Shown here piece after piece: positions 13,762 to 20,520 of a DNA stretch of 25,096 nt (the stretch's first letter is position 1; each line of letters opens with the position of its first letter). The notes beneath the pieces are model-generated. The model saw only the letters and a program-made list of their open reading frames with translations. It was not told the origin of the DNA and searched no databases. Position numbers and translations under genes: made by a program. The stretch is from a virus, in IMG/VR virus record IMGVR_UViG_3300042691_024397, positions 1-25,096 of that record, one strand, 5' to 3'.

Positions 13762-14655
13762 TCATGCCGTTGCCTTATCAAATAATTCGTATTGCCTCGT
13801 CGCCTCCAAACAAGCCCGCTCACAATTCGCTTCAGCCGCTCGGTGATACTCCTGCTTCAATTCGCAGCCGTAAGCCCGCCGCCCTTGCTTCAACGCTTCG
13901 TATAGTTCACTGCCGATTCCAGCGAAGGGCGAGAACACAATCTCATTCGGTTGGCTGTAGAGCTTCACCAGCCGCCGAATCACGCCAAGCTGCAAAGGGC
14001 AGATGTGCTTCGTGTCGTCCTCGCCGCGGCCCTCCTTGACGTTCAGCGTGTCGGTTTCTCTGATGTCGTTCCAAGCCGACTCAGCCCAATCAATCCAGCG
14101 ATTACGCCAAGTGGTTTCGCTCTCCCCTTCGGCGTCATTGATCGGCACTTCGTTCTCGCCTGGGGCGCGAAACTTCAAGAGATAATCCGGCAGCGTCCCG
14201 CGACTTCGCGCCCTGTCGCTTTCCAATCCGCTGAATTGCAACTCTCGGCTTTTCGTGCGGATCGCTTGCGACTGAGGATTCTTCCGAATCAGCCAGTCGT
14301 ACTCAAACACCAGCCCGGCACGTTCACCGAGCCGAACATTCAGCCCGCGAAAATCAAACAAGCCGACTTCGCCCGTTCGCTTCATGCGGGGGATCTGCGC
14401 AACGTGAACCATGACCACTCGCCCCGGTTTCAGGATGCGGGCGAACTGGCGATAGAAAAACGAGAGATGAACCTTCGCCTCTCCCTTCAAATTCTCGCTA
14501 TTGCCGATGTCGGCAGGCGAGGATGAATAGGCGTAAAGGCTGGGAAATGGAGGACTAAACACCGACATATCAACGCACGCATCCGGCAGCGTTGCCATGT
14601 GCTCGATGGAGTCCCCGTGGTGAACATGCCACCGCCTGCCGTTAAGAATGTCCAT
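13762..14655 (-). CDS. DNA methyltransferase, SPPF class (N4-cytosine or N6-adenine)
   Basis: This 297-residue protein has the beta-class amino-methyltransferase order. The catalytic motif IV SPPF lies at residues 34-37, close to the N-terminus, and the SAM-binding motif I FSPFAGIGSE at 241-250 is near the C-terminus. In between is a target-recognition part (KSRELQFSGLESDR, RGTLPDYLLKFRAPG). The segment LYAYSSSPADIGN after motif IV is typical of phage-encoded modification enzymes. It transfers a methyl group from SAM to a DNA base; SPPF/SPPY is usual for N4-cytosine enzymes, but some N6-adenine enzymes look alike. It lies three bases below an endonuclease VII-like gene. No cognate restriction enzyme is adjacent, so self-protection of phage DNA is the likeliest role. 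Confidence 0.9.
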   Translation of the reverse strand: MDILNGRRWHVHHGDSIEHMATLPDACVDMSVFSPPFPSLYAYSSSPADIGNSENLKGEAKVHLSFFYRQFARILKPGRVVMVHVAQIPRMKRTGEVGLFDFRGLNVRLGERAGLVFEYDWLIRKNPQSQAIRTKSRELQFSGLESDRARSRGTLPDYLLKFRAPGENEVPINDAEGESETTWRNRWIDWAESAWNDIRETDTLNVKEGRGEDDTKHICPLQLGVIRRLVKLYSQPNEIVFSPFAGIGSELYEALKQGRRAYGCELKQEYHRAAEANCERACLEATRQYELFDKATA

Positions 14656-14657
14656 TT

Positions 14658-15122
14658 CTATTCATTATCTCCTTCTAGGTATTCCGCCGCCCGTCGCAAT
14701 TGCTCTGGGTCGTCTTTGAATTTTCCGATGCCGTGATTGCAGTTAGAACACAATAGCCCGCGAATCTCACCCGTCTTATGGTCGTGATCGACATGGAGTG
14801 ATTTGTGTTTGTCTCCCTCGACATGCTTAGTCTCGCAAATTGCACATCCACCGTGCTGCATCTCTAGTAATCGGTGGAATAGTTCAAGCGTTATTCCGTA
14901 AGCATTTCTCAGGTCGCAATCACGCTTCCAGCCAGGATGCTTCTCCCGCCACTCTTTCGTCTGTGCAATAATCTTTTGCCTAAGCAATGGATCGGATGCA
15001 TACTGCGCCCTGCGCCTTTCGTTGTATGCGTCTCGCTGCTTCCTGCTTGGCTTTTTCGCCCGATGCTTATTAGCTTGATAGTAGAGTCGGTTATATGCCC
15101 GCTTTGCTTCCGATATCGCCAT
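14658..15122 (-). CDS. Endonuclease VII-like HNH nuclease
   Basis: This 154-residue protein has a long basic helical N-terminus (KRAYNRLYYQANKHRAKKPS) and a C-terminal recombination-endonuclease-VII domain. The zinc ligands are Cys93/Cys96 and Cys125/Cys128, and the active-site stretch VDHDHKTGEIRGLLC (about 111-125) is characteristic, followed by NHGIGKFKDDPEQL. Endonuclease VII-like enzymes cleave branched and mismatched DNA. In a genome that also has RusA it may be redundant or act as a homing or debranching nuclease. Its ATG at 15122 lies inside the end of the helicase gene (32-base overlap), and GGGGGACTAC immediately precedes it. Confidence 0.92.
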   Translation of the reverse strand: MAISEAKRAYNRLYYQANKHRAKKPSRKQRDAYNERRRAQYASDPLLRQKIIAQTKEWREKHPGWKRDCDLRNAYGITLELFHRLLEMQHGGCAICETKHVEGDKHKSLHVDHDHKTGEIRGLLCSNCNHGIGKFKDDPEQLRRAAEYLEGDNE

Positions 15123-16608
15123 GTAGTCCCCCAGTCAGCGTGCTAAACAATTCTTCCTGCGCTTCGGTGTCCGCCTGAACACGGGCCGCCTTTCTCAAAA
15201 CATTATCGATCATTGGCCGCTCGATATCCGACACAGGAATATGGACATTAAGAGGTCGCGTTGATCCATACCTATTGGATCGCTTGACGCATTGATAAAA
15301 CTCCTCATAGCTGTCTTGGAGTCCCGAGAAAACCTGCCTGGTTGCAATCTGTAAATTAAGACCAAATCCGAGTATGCGTCCTTTGGAAATCAAAACCTTT
15401 CGCCGTCCGGCTTTGAAGTCTGCGATCAATTCCATTCGTTTCGCGTGCGGCGTGCTGCCGTCGATGTTCGCAGCGTCGGGAAATTGTGCGGCGCACGATT
15501 CCTGCTCGTCGTTGTAGTGACACCAGATGATGGTTGACTCATCCGGCCACTGGTCGACCATCGCCTTGATCGCGGTGTATTTGTTCGTAGGAATCGACTC
15601 GCCTTTGTGGCTCCCTTTGGCAAGCTGCCCCATAGTGGCCCGCGAAGTAATCCCGCCGAGTTCCGTCACCACCAGCTTGCCGGTCAACTTCCGCAACAGT
15701 GCATCTTGTTCCGGCGTGAGGTCAACGTGCTCGATATGCGTATGAATCGGCGGGATGGATTCGCAGTTATCTTTCCAGCCGTATGTCGCTGGATTCGTGA
15801 GGAAGATGCACCAATGCGAGAGACTTCGATAAAACGGTTTCAATGCGTGCGGCTTCAACTCCCACCGCTCTTGCGTCTGCCCGCGATTCACGAAGTACCG
15901 AGCGAGGAAGCTATTGATTGTGGGGAAGTGATCGAGGAATACGGCATGATTCGCGTACTCGATCCGATCATTGGGCGCGGGCGTCCCTGTTGCACACAGC
16001 TTCCATTCCAGCCCGCGCCCAAGCTCCAAGCACTTCTGGCCCCACTTCCCGTAGTGGCTCTTGAGCATCGACGATTCATCCAAGATCAATGCTCCTAGAT
16101 TGCCCTGGGTGATCTCATCCGTTAGGGCGTCATAGTTGGTGATTCCAATTCCGCCTTGCCCTCGCATCCACTCGCCGAGCTTCGCCGCTTTGACTTGCTC
16201 GATTTCCATCCCTGGATAGAACCGTTCGGCTTCGCCCATCGTCTGCGCGACCACCATCAGCGGAGACACGATCAACACTCGCTTGCTGCCATGAAGCGAC
16301 CGCCGGGCATGGCGGGCAAACTCAAGCAGCATCAAAGTCTTGCCGAGTCCGCAGTCGGCGAAGATCGCAAACTTCCCCTTCTCAATCGCCAGCTTGGAAA
16401 TGTCCCGCTGGTAATCGAATAGGCCGGGATGCAAGTCAACCGCGACTTTCATGCGGCGCGACTTCTCCCCGGTCAATGCGCCGGCATATTCAGCCGGCAC
16501 GATGATTCTCCGTCCTTCGACTCGATACGCGGGCAGTTGCTTCGCGGCGAGAAATTGCCGGTAGCTTTCCAACGAGTTCAAGTCGAGTTCAATTGTTAGT
16601 TCGTTCAT
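15091..16608 (-). CDS. SNF2-like DEAD-box helicase
   Basis: This 505-residue protein is a superfamily-2 helicase or translocase. Walker A is FADCGLGKT (about 83-91), motif Ia follows as VLIVSPLMVV (111-120), motif II is LDESS (176-180) and motif III is TGTPAPND (207-214). Motif IV/V-like STIIWCHYNDE and SKGRILGFGLNLQIA and the motif VI-like QCVKRSNRYGS appear in the second half. The N-terminal 60 residues form a small extra domain before the DYQRDI Q-motif-like helix. DESS rather than DEAH and the SNF2-like arrangement are common in phage replication or recombination helicases, possibly aiding fork remodelling. The ATG at 16608 has a GGAGAAGAAAG site and overlaps the upstream gene by 20 bases. 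Confidence 0.93.
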   Translation of the reverse strand: MNELTIELDLNSLESYRQFLAAKQLPAYRVEGRRIIVPAEYAGALTGEKSRRMKVAVDLHPGLFDYQRDISKLAIEKGKFAIFADCGLGKTLMLLEFARHARRSLHGSKRVLIVSPLMVVAQTMGEAERFYPGMEIEQVKAAKLGEWMRGQGGIGITNYDALTDEITQGNLGALILDESSMLKSHYGKWGQKCLELGRGLEWKLCATGTPAPNDRIEYANHAVFLDHFPTINSFLARYFVNRGQTQERWELKPHALKPFYRSLSHWCIFLTNPATYGWKDNCESIPPIHTHIEHVDLTPEQDALLRKLTGKLVVTELGGITSRATMGQLAKGSHKGESIPTNKYTAIKAMVDQWPDESTIIWCHYNDEQESCAAQFPDAANIDGSTPHAKRMELIADFKAGRRKVLISKGRILGFGLNLQIATRQVFSGLQDSYEEFYQCVKRSNRYGSTRPLNVHIPVSDIERPMIDNVLRKAARVQADTEAQEELFSTLTGGLHGDIGSKAGI

Positions 16609-16795
16609 CTTTCTTCTCCGGTCGTTCGCCAGCCATTTCTAGAATCTTGTTTGCCAAACCGTGCGCCCCGCTGTTGCATCCGCCGTGGGCGTGCAATCGA
16701 GCCAAGGCGAGGATGCGCTCGAGTAGCTCGTCCCCCGTCATCACCTCGCTTGCCACGGTCACTCTCCTGATTCGCCGGGCAATCGCCGCCTCCAT
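16589..16795 (-). CDS. Small helical hypothetical protein, 68 aa
   Basis: I do not recognise this protein. The N-terminal helix and a RILALARLHAHGG segment are followed by SGAHGLANKILEMAGERPEKK. The ATG at 16795 gives the full frame; a second ATG at 16741 is equally possible. It overlaps the helicase gene by 20 bases. An out-of-frame alternative (16605-16817) has poorer composition and is treated as a shadow. Confidence 0.5.
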   Translation of the reverse strand: MEAAIARRIRRVTVASEVMTGDELLERILALARLHAHGGCNSGAHGLANKILEMAGERPEKKDERTNN

Positions 16796-16829
16796 CCCAG
16801 CCGGCGGCTTCGCCCAAGATCCATTCGGA

Positions 16830-16844
16830 AGAGCACCGTGCTCT
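16830..16844. promoter_or_regulatory. 15-base near-perfect palindrome, candidate operator
   Basis: AGAGCAC and GTGCTCT form 7-base inverted arms around one C. It lies in the 85-base gap between the small gene (16795) and the C5 methyltransferase end, a plausible protein-binding site. There is no other evidence for a regulator. Confidence 0.35.
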
Positions 16845-16860
16845 ATCCTCGCTCCCTGCT

Positions 16861-16877
16861 CCCGTCTTCGTGACGGG
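16861..16877 (-). terminator. Hairpin just after the C5 methyltransferase stop
   Basis: CCCGTC (16861-16866) and GACGGG (16872-16877) form a 6-bp GC-rich stem with a 5-base loop, starting three bases after the methyltransferase stop on the minus strand. There is no U tract, so it would be a weak terminator or an RNA-stability hairpin. Confidence 0.35.
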
Positions 16878-16880
16878 ACA

Positions 16881-17606
16881 CTACGAACATGCTTCTACGA
16901 TTCGCCGGCCGATCCATTCGGCGACTTGCGGCACGACGGCATTTCCAAATCCTCTAAGTCGGTCCACCACGCCGGGAATCCCATAAACCACGCTGCATGG
17001 TTCGGGTTGAGTTGCCCACCACGACGCCACTTGTCGCGCTCGGCGAGTTCGGCGCTTAGGCACGACTGCTGATGCGACTTGATCCTCTGGCGGCCTGGAT
17101 GCTCGCAACTGACTACTGTTAGGGTAGAAAATGTAAAACATGCGTTCTCGTGAGTGTGGGGCACCGAAGGCACACGCCGGTAGCACTTCCCATTCGCCAT
17201 CAAACCCGCTCGCGGCCATGCTTCCGAGAATTTCCCCATGCCCTCGATCCAACACCGCTGCGACGTTCTCCACGACTGCGAATCGCGGTTGTAGCTCGCA
17301 AATGATTCGGTGCATTTCCCGCCAAAGACCTGACCGATCGCCGGCCAATCCGACTTTCGTTCCAGCGGCAGAAATGTCCTGGCATGGGAATCCCCCGCAG
17401 ATGACATCAACGCGCCATTCGTCGGCATCGCCGGGCTGGAAGGTTCGGACATCATCGTGTCGTCGGACATTAGGCCAATGCTTCGCAAGCACCCTCTGAC
17501 AGTACGGATCGATTTCAACTTGCCACTTGCACACCATTCCCGCCCGCTCAAAGCCGAGATCGAAGCCGCCAATGCCGGCGAAAAGCGATCCAAAAGTCAG
17601 CCCCAT
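16881..17606 (-). CDS. Cytosine-C5 DNA methyltransferase
   Basis: The gene encodes 241 residues from the ATG at 17606, which has GGAGGGGAT just upstream; a longer frame to 17633 lacks this. All core motifs are visible: motif I FAGIGGFDLGFE (9-20), motif II with EIDPYCQ (31-37), motif IV GGFPCQDIS (71-79) with catalytic Cys75, motif VI VVENVA (111-116), motif VIII HSRERMFYI (151-159), and motifs IX-X DRLRGFGNAVVPQVAEWIG. The target-recognition domain between VIII and IX is very short, so the enzyme is compact, as in many phage orphans. It methylates C5 of cytosine, probably to escape host restriction. A second open frame covers most of this gene. Palindromes or hairpins flank it on both sides. 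Confidence 0.96.
   Translation of the reverse strand: MGLTFGSLFAGIGGFDLGFERAGMVCKWQVEIDPYCQRVLAKHWPNVRRHDDVRTFQPGDADEWRVDVICGGFPCQDISAAGTKVGLAGDRSGLWREMHRIICELQPRFAVVENVAAVLDRGHGEILGSMAASGFDGEWEVLPACAFGAPHSRERMFYIFYPNSSQLRASRPPEDQVASAVVPKRRTRRARQVASWWATQPEPCSVVYGIPGVVDRLRGFGNAVVPQVAEWIGRRIVEACS
16895..17593 (-). other. Alternative reading frame overlapping the C5 methyltransferase
   Basis: A second minus-strand frame stays open for 232 codons inside the methyltransferase gene, from a TTG at 17593 (an internal ATG at 17470 gives 191 residues). It contains FASYNRDSQSWRTSQRCW, then KFSEAWPRAGLMANGKCYRR, and ends LNPNHAAWFMGFPAWWTDLE. These segments resemble blocks I recall from proteins annotated independently in phage genomes (SWRTSQ, WPRSGMM, LNPxWVEWLMGFPxGWTDLE). 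Here each is the +1 frame of a conserved methyltransferase motif; for example SWRTSQRC covers VVENVAAV. There is no ribosome-binding site evidence for a separate start. It may be an artefact of the conserved DNA or a real overlapping gene. Confidence 0.3.
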
Positions 17607-17807
17607 ATCCCCTCCCCCCTGTCCCGCCGACACGAATCACGCTGAATTGAAGTGCCGTGGATTACCCGCCACGGCGTCGGGGTTCGTCGGCTGAATCAGT
17701 TCTCCCTGGTGCCTGAGTCAGCGGGCGGTGAATCTCTCGCGGTTAACCAGCCGCGCCAGGGCACCCCTTTTCGACGATCGCTTCCTATTTCGTCTCTCCC
17801 GCGCGGG
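17607..17807. other. Intergenic stretch upstream of the C5 methyltransferase, with hairpin
   Basis: No ATG-started frame exists here on the minus strand. GCCGTGG (17654-17660) and CCACGGC (17669-17675) form a perfect 7-bp inverted repeat with an 8-base loop. It could be a weak terminator for the upstream genes or an RNA leader structure for the methyltransferase. No U tract follows. Together with the inverted repeats downstream it sets the methyltransferase apart as a separate cassette. Confidence 0.35.
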
Positions 17808-18146
17808 CTACGCTGGCCACTGCTCAAGCCGCTCGGAAATCTTCGGCGTCTCACGTTCACCAAGGATCGTCTCAACGCAAATCACATCGCCAGTCGTGAG
17901 CGCCTGCCAGTTGCCCGCGATGTATTCGTGGGCGACTCGCATCGTTCTGGTGCCCGCTGGCCAGTCGTAAAAGTCGTAGTGGGCAGGTCCGCCATCGAGC
18001 CGAGTAAACAGCACGAGGCCCGTTCCAATGCCATAGCCGGCCCGCCGAAGCAGGTAGCCGTCTCGCTCGTCCTCAGGCTCCATAAGGGTCGCAATCGCCG
18101 GAATGAACGTGCCGATGTCGCGAATCTCGAATAGCTTCGTTTGCAT
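17808..18146 (-). CDS. Conserved phage hypothetical protein, 112 aa
   Basis: The ATG at 18146 has AGGAGGAGAG upstream, a strong site. The sequence (MQTKLFEIRDIGTFIPAIAT, then YLLRRAGYGIG, HYDFYDWPAGTRTMRVAHEY and GDVICVETILGERETPK) is a pattern I recognise from phage early regions, where it is annotated as of unknown function. The opening MQTKLFEIRD.xTFIPA and final VILGE..PK are its hallmarks. It is probably a small alpha/beta protein. No active site is proposed. Confidence 0.78.
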   Translation of the reverse strand: MQTKLFEIRDIGTFIPAIATLMEPEDERDGYLLRRAGYGIGTGLVLFTRLDGGPAHYDFYDWPAGTRTMRVAHEYIAGNWQALTTGDVICVETILGERETPKISERLEQWPA

Positions 18147-18186
18147 CTCTCCTCCTTGCGGCTAGCCGCTGGTTACTTGGATTCAA

Positions 18187-18600
18187 CTACCTAAACAGTT
18201 CCGCCAGCCGGCACGCGGCCAGCTCGATATCAAACTCATCCACCACTTCGCCTCCCCCCTTCGCCGCACGAAAGACGGTCATTGAAAACCAATCGGGGTC
18301 TCGCTCCGCTTTGATTGCCAACTCGGTCGCATGTTTCACGCTCTGAGGTAGACCTTGGAGGACCGCATGGCAGGGACGGCAGCAGGCAATCCAAAGCTCC
18401 CGCTGCGCCATCGTTCGTTGCCTCATGCCAGCACCGACAATTTCGTGGCAATCCGTTGTCGCTCGCTTCCGGCACGCCATACACACTGGGAATTCAAACT
18501 TAAACGCCTGCCTCACGCTCTCGGCTACGATCCGAGCGGCTCGGCGCTTCTTGCTCTCCGGCTTCAATCGCCGGCCACGTTTGAGGGGAGTGCGCTTCAT
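18187..18600 (-). CDS. HNH-like zinc-binding phage protein
   Basis: This 137-residue protein starts MKRTPLKRGRRLKPESKKRR, a basic N-terminus typical of small phage HNH or recombination-enhancement proteins. Cys40/Cys43, a DCHEI element (His52-Glu53) and a Cys73-Cys74...Cys77-His78 cluster (WIACCRPCHAV) fit an HNH/zinc fold. The canonical third histidine or asparagine is not clear, so cleavage is uncertain. The C-terminal part (PDWFSMTVFRAAKGGG) is unassigned. It is coupled to the next HNH gene upstream by an ATGA overlap. Confidence 0.7.
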   Translation of the reverse strand: MKRTPLKRGRRLKPESKKRRAARIVAESVRQAFKFEFPVCMACRKRATTDCHEIVGAGMRQRTMAQRELWIACCRPCHAVLQGLPQSVKHATELAIKAERDPDWFSMTVFRAAKGGGEVVDEFDIELAACRLAELFR

Positions 18601-18857
18601 TTCTTCTTCCGATACAGTTCTGCCGCTCGTTTCGTTTCCTCTGGAGTCGGCAATCGGTTTCCCTTCTCCTCATTGCACCGCCTGCACGACATCACCACGT
18701 TCTTTCGCAATCCCTTCTCGTGACTCTTAGGAATCAGGTGGTCCTTCGTGGCAAACTTGAATTGCAAAGTCGCTTGGCAATAAAAGCACCGGCCGCTCTG
18801 CCTGAGAAGCAGCCGCAACCGAAGTCTTCGATCGCTCTTGCGACCCTTTGCACTCAT
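18597..18857 (-). CDS. HNH endonuclease
   Basis: The gene encodes 86 residues from the ATG at 18857 (GGGGGAC precedes it); the frame to 18929 adds only shadow. The compact HNH domain is complete: Cys24/Cys27, the DHL element (Asp39-His40), Asn53, and Cys58/Cys61 followed by Asn62 and Lys65 (SCRRCNEEKG). A basic N-terminal helix (KSDRRLRLRLLLRQ) may contact DNA. Small HNH enzymes in phages act in packaging, homing or restriction; with the terminase far away at the other end, the role here is open. Confidence 0.85.
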   Translation of the reverse strand: MSAKGRKSDRRLRLRLLLRQSGRCFYCQATLQFKFATKDHLIPKSHEKGLRKNVVMSCRRCNEEKGNRLPTPEETKRAAELYRKKK

Positions 18858-18871
18858 GTCCCCCCGTCCCC

Positions 18872-19390
18872 CTACTGAAGTTTCAACGCCACGCCTAACG
18901 CTACGGACGCTCTCTCTGCTGCCTCCCAAGCATCGACCGTCTTTCGCGTCAAGGCTATCTCCAGGCTGCTCAAGGATCGTCCGGTCCTCTTCTGACTAGC
19001 CCCTCTGGTTAGATCGAGCCAACCAATCCCCACATCCTTTTCGGTCAAGTCCTTCAAGCAAGGCTGGCCCGGCACGTTCACTAGACTGATCCTCGCGTTC
19101 CCTTCCGCGTACACCTCGACTTCGCGTTCTCCGTAAAGCACCACCAGCACTCGCGGCCGATCCGTCGTTTCCTTCGCCGCTTCCGCAACCAGTCGCTTGC
19201 CTTCCTCGCTCGTCCTTAACCACTCTTCCGCATTCCTCACTCGCTCCACAAAGGCTCGTCCCTCATCCGTCTCTAACCACTTCTCGTTCGCCGCCGCCAG
19301 TACGCTCCTCCCATCGGCCGAACCGACCAGCCACTTCGCAAGGTGAGTCGCACCTAAAAACTTCGGCAGTCCGTTTCCTGTGGTCGCCAC
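18872..19390 (-). CDS. Hypothetical phage protein, 172 aa
   Basis: The start is the GTG at 19390, because AAAGGA lies six bases upstream; the in-frame TTG at 19408 has no such site. The protein has a helical N-terminal half (KWLETDEGRAFVERVRNAEEWLRTSEEGKRLVAE), then two strands (RVLVVLYGEREVEVYAEGNARISLV) and a final part with helices (EIALTRKTVDAWEAAERASV). The strand pair resembles text I have seen in phage-associated proteins of unknown function. No motif is diagnostic. Confidence 0.6.
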   Translation of the reverse strand: MATTGNGLPKFLGATHLAKWLVGSADGRSVLAAANEKWLETDEGRAFVERVRNAEEWLRTSEEGKRLVAEAAKETTDRPRVLVVLYGEREVEVYAEGNARISLVNVPGQPCLKDLTEKDVGIGWLDLTRGASQKRTGRSLSSLEIALTRKTVDAWEAAERASVALGVALKLQ

Positions 19391-19704
19391 GCCGAGTCCT
19401 TTCGCCAAAGCTGCCGTACGCGCGCACCACCCCGAGCCCTACCCCGCCAATTAAGGGAACTCCACTCGGAGCCGGGGCCACTCGCCTGATCGAACAGGCC
19501 ACACCTTCGTCTCGACGCTGCCGTGGGAGAGCGGCATGTTTCCGCCCGTCCGGTCCCCTTTGGCTTTCGCTACTCGCTTCCCGGTCCCTGTGTCGGACTT
19601 TCCTCATCGCCCTTGTCCCCCGGAAGGTCGTAGGTGGCGAATCCAAACCTCCTGTTCGTCGCTTAGCGTTCACTCCCCCGAACAAGGCTTGGGGAGGACG
19701 CGGG
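19391..19704. other. Gap of about 310 bases without a convincing gene
   Basis: The one long minus-strand frame here (19263-19913) is Arg-rich and overlaps two better genes. A 28-residue ATG frame at 19534 has a poor ribosome-binding site. I see no tRNA, terminator or strong repeat. It may hold a promoter for the genes to its left. Confidence 0.35.
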
Positions 19705-20244
19705 TTATCTTCTTCTCGCCTTTCTGATCCGGCCCTGTCGTCCGGCCTGAAATGTTCGGCAAACTTTGCATACCCCAGACTTATCCTTCTTGAACAACGT
19801 GCCGCCGCACTTAATGCACAATCTCTTTTGGATGACCCAAGCGCCAACCTTTTGCGTTTCCGGCTCGCTGCGTTTTTGCGGCTTCTGTTTCTTTTTATCC
19901 CTCGGCTTCTCAAGCAACTTCACCAGTTCCAAGTTCGCCTGCTCCATCGTTCGCTTCCAATCGCCGTGGAATTCGATCTTGTGGTGACAGCGAGCGCACA
20001 GGCTCAGCATGTGATCCAGGTTTGCGCCAGTGAGCGTGTCTTCGAGGTAGTCGGTATGGTGAACTTCTTTCGCTAGGAACTTGCACACGCGGCACAACTG
20101 TCCGTCCCGCTCGATGACACGCTTCCGAATCCCGGCCCAGAGTTCGGATTCCAAATACAACTGGTAAGACGGATAGCCGAGAGCCAGAAGGGTCTTGCCC
20201 CGCTGCCCGTAGGTCGATCCGAGTCTGATTACCAGCGTCGTCAT
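19705..20244 (-). CDS. HNH endonuclease with C-terminal zinc ribbon
   Basis: The gene encodes 179 residues from the ATG at 20244; the frame to 20301 adds shadow text. A McrA-like HNH domain is at 30-93: CRVC (Cys51/Cys54), VHHTDY (His62-His63), then LSLCARCHHKIEFH (Cys83, Cys86, His87, His88, His93). A Lys-rich linker follows (PRDKKKQKPQKRS), and a second zinc ribbon CIKCGG...CKVC (Cys143/Cys146, Cys159/Cys162) ends in a basic tail. It probably nicks or cuts DNA, with the ribbon guiding it. It may be a homing-type nuclease or take part in recombination. Confidence 0.87.
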   Translation of the reverse strand: MTTLVIRLGSTYGQRGKTLLALGYPSYQLYLESELWAGIRKRVIERDGQLCRVCKFLAKEVHHTDYLEDTLTGANLDHMLSLCARCHHKIEFHGDWKRTMEQANLELVKLLEKPRDKKKQKPQKRSEPETQKVGAWVIQKRLCIKCGGTLFKKDKSGVCKVCRTFQAGRQGRIRKARRR

Positions 20245-20301
20245 GTTCTCACTCGCATCCTGGCGTCTATGCCCCCTGGGGAAGGCTTGGGGCCGATCCA
20301 C

Positions 20302-20511
20302 TCAGTACGGTGCTTTCTCTGTCGTCACCGGGCCGTGATCCATCGCCTCGATAAAATCTTCCAAGCCCGCTCGCGCCACATCGGCCGGTGCGGAGAGGTC
20401 AATCGGCATCTCGGAAATCGTCTTGAGGATCGCCAAGGCATTCGCCAGCGCCCGCTTCTCCGCTGCTAGGAATGTGACCTTGGGATGCTTGCCGTGGGTG
20501 GTGATGTTCAT
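20302..20511 (-). CDS. Small hypothetical protein, 69 aa
   Basis: AAGGAG lies five bases before the ATG at 20511, giving a firm start. The protein is mostly helical (FLAAEKRALANALAILKTISEM, then VARAGLEDFIEAMD), with no recognised family. It starts nine bases after the upstream stop. Confidence 0.62.
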   Translation of the reverse strand: MNITTHGKHPKVTFLAAEKRALANALAILKTISEMPIDLSAPADVARAGLEDFIEAMDHGPVTTEKAPY

Positions 20512-20520
20512 GCTTGCTCC

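Noticed and set aside
13951-14526. 191-codon plus-strand frame antisense to the SPPF methyltransferase
   Set aside because: Shadow of a conserved enzyme gene; no ribosome-binding site and no recognised domain.
17641-17760. Possible tRNA in the gap upstream of the C5 methyltransferase
   Set aside because: A short GGTTCG occurs, but no cloverleaf with acceptor and anticodon stems can be built around it.
19263-19913. 216-codon minus-strand frame across the 19.4-19.7 kb gap
   Set aside because: Very Arg-rich and overlaps two better-supported genes in other frames; typical of a GC-rich shadow frame.
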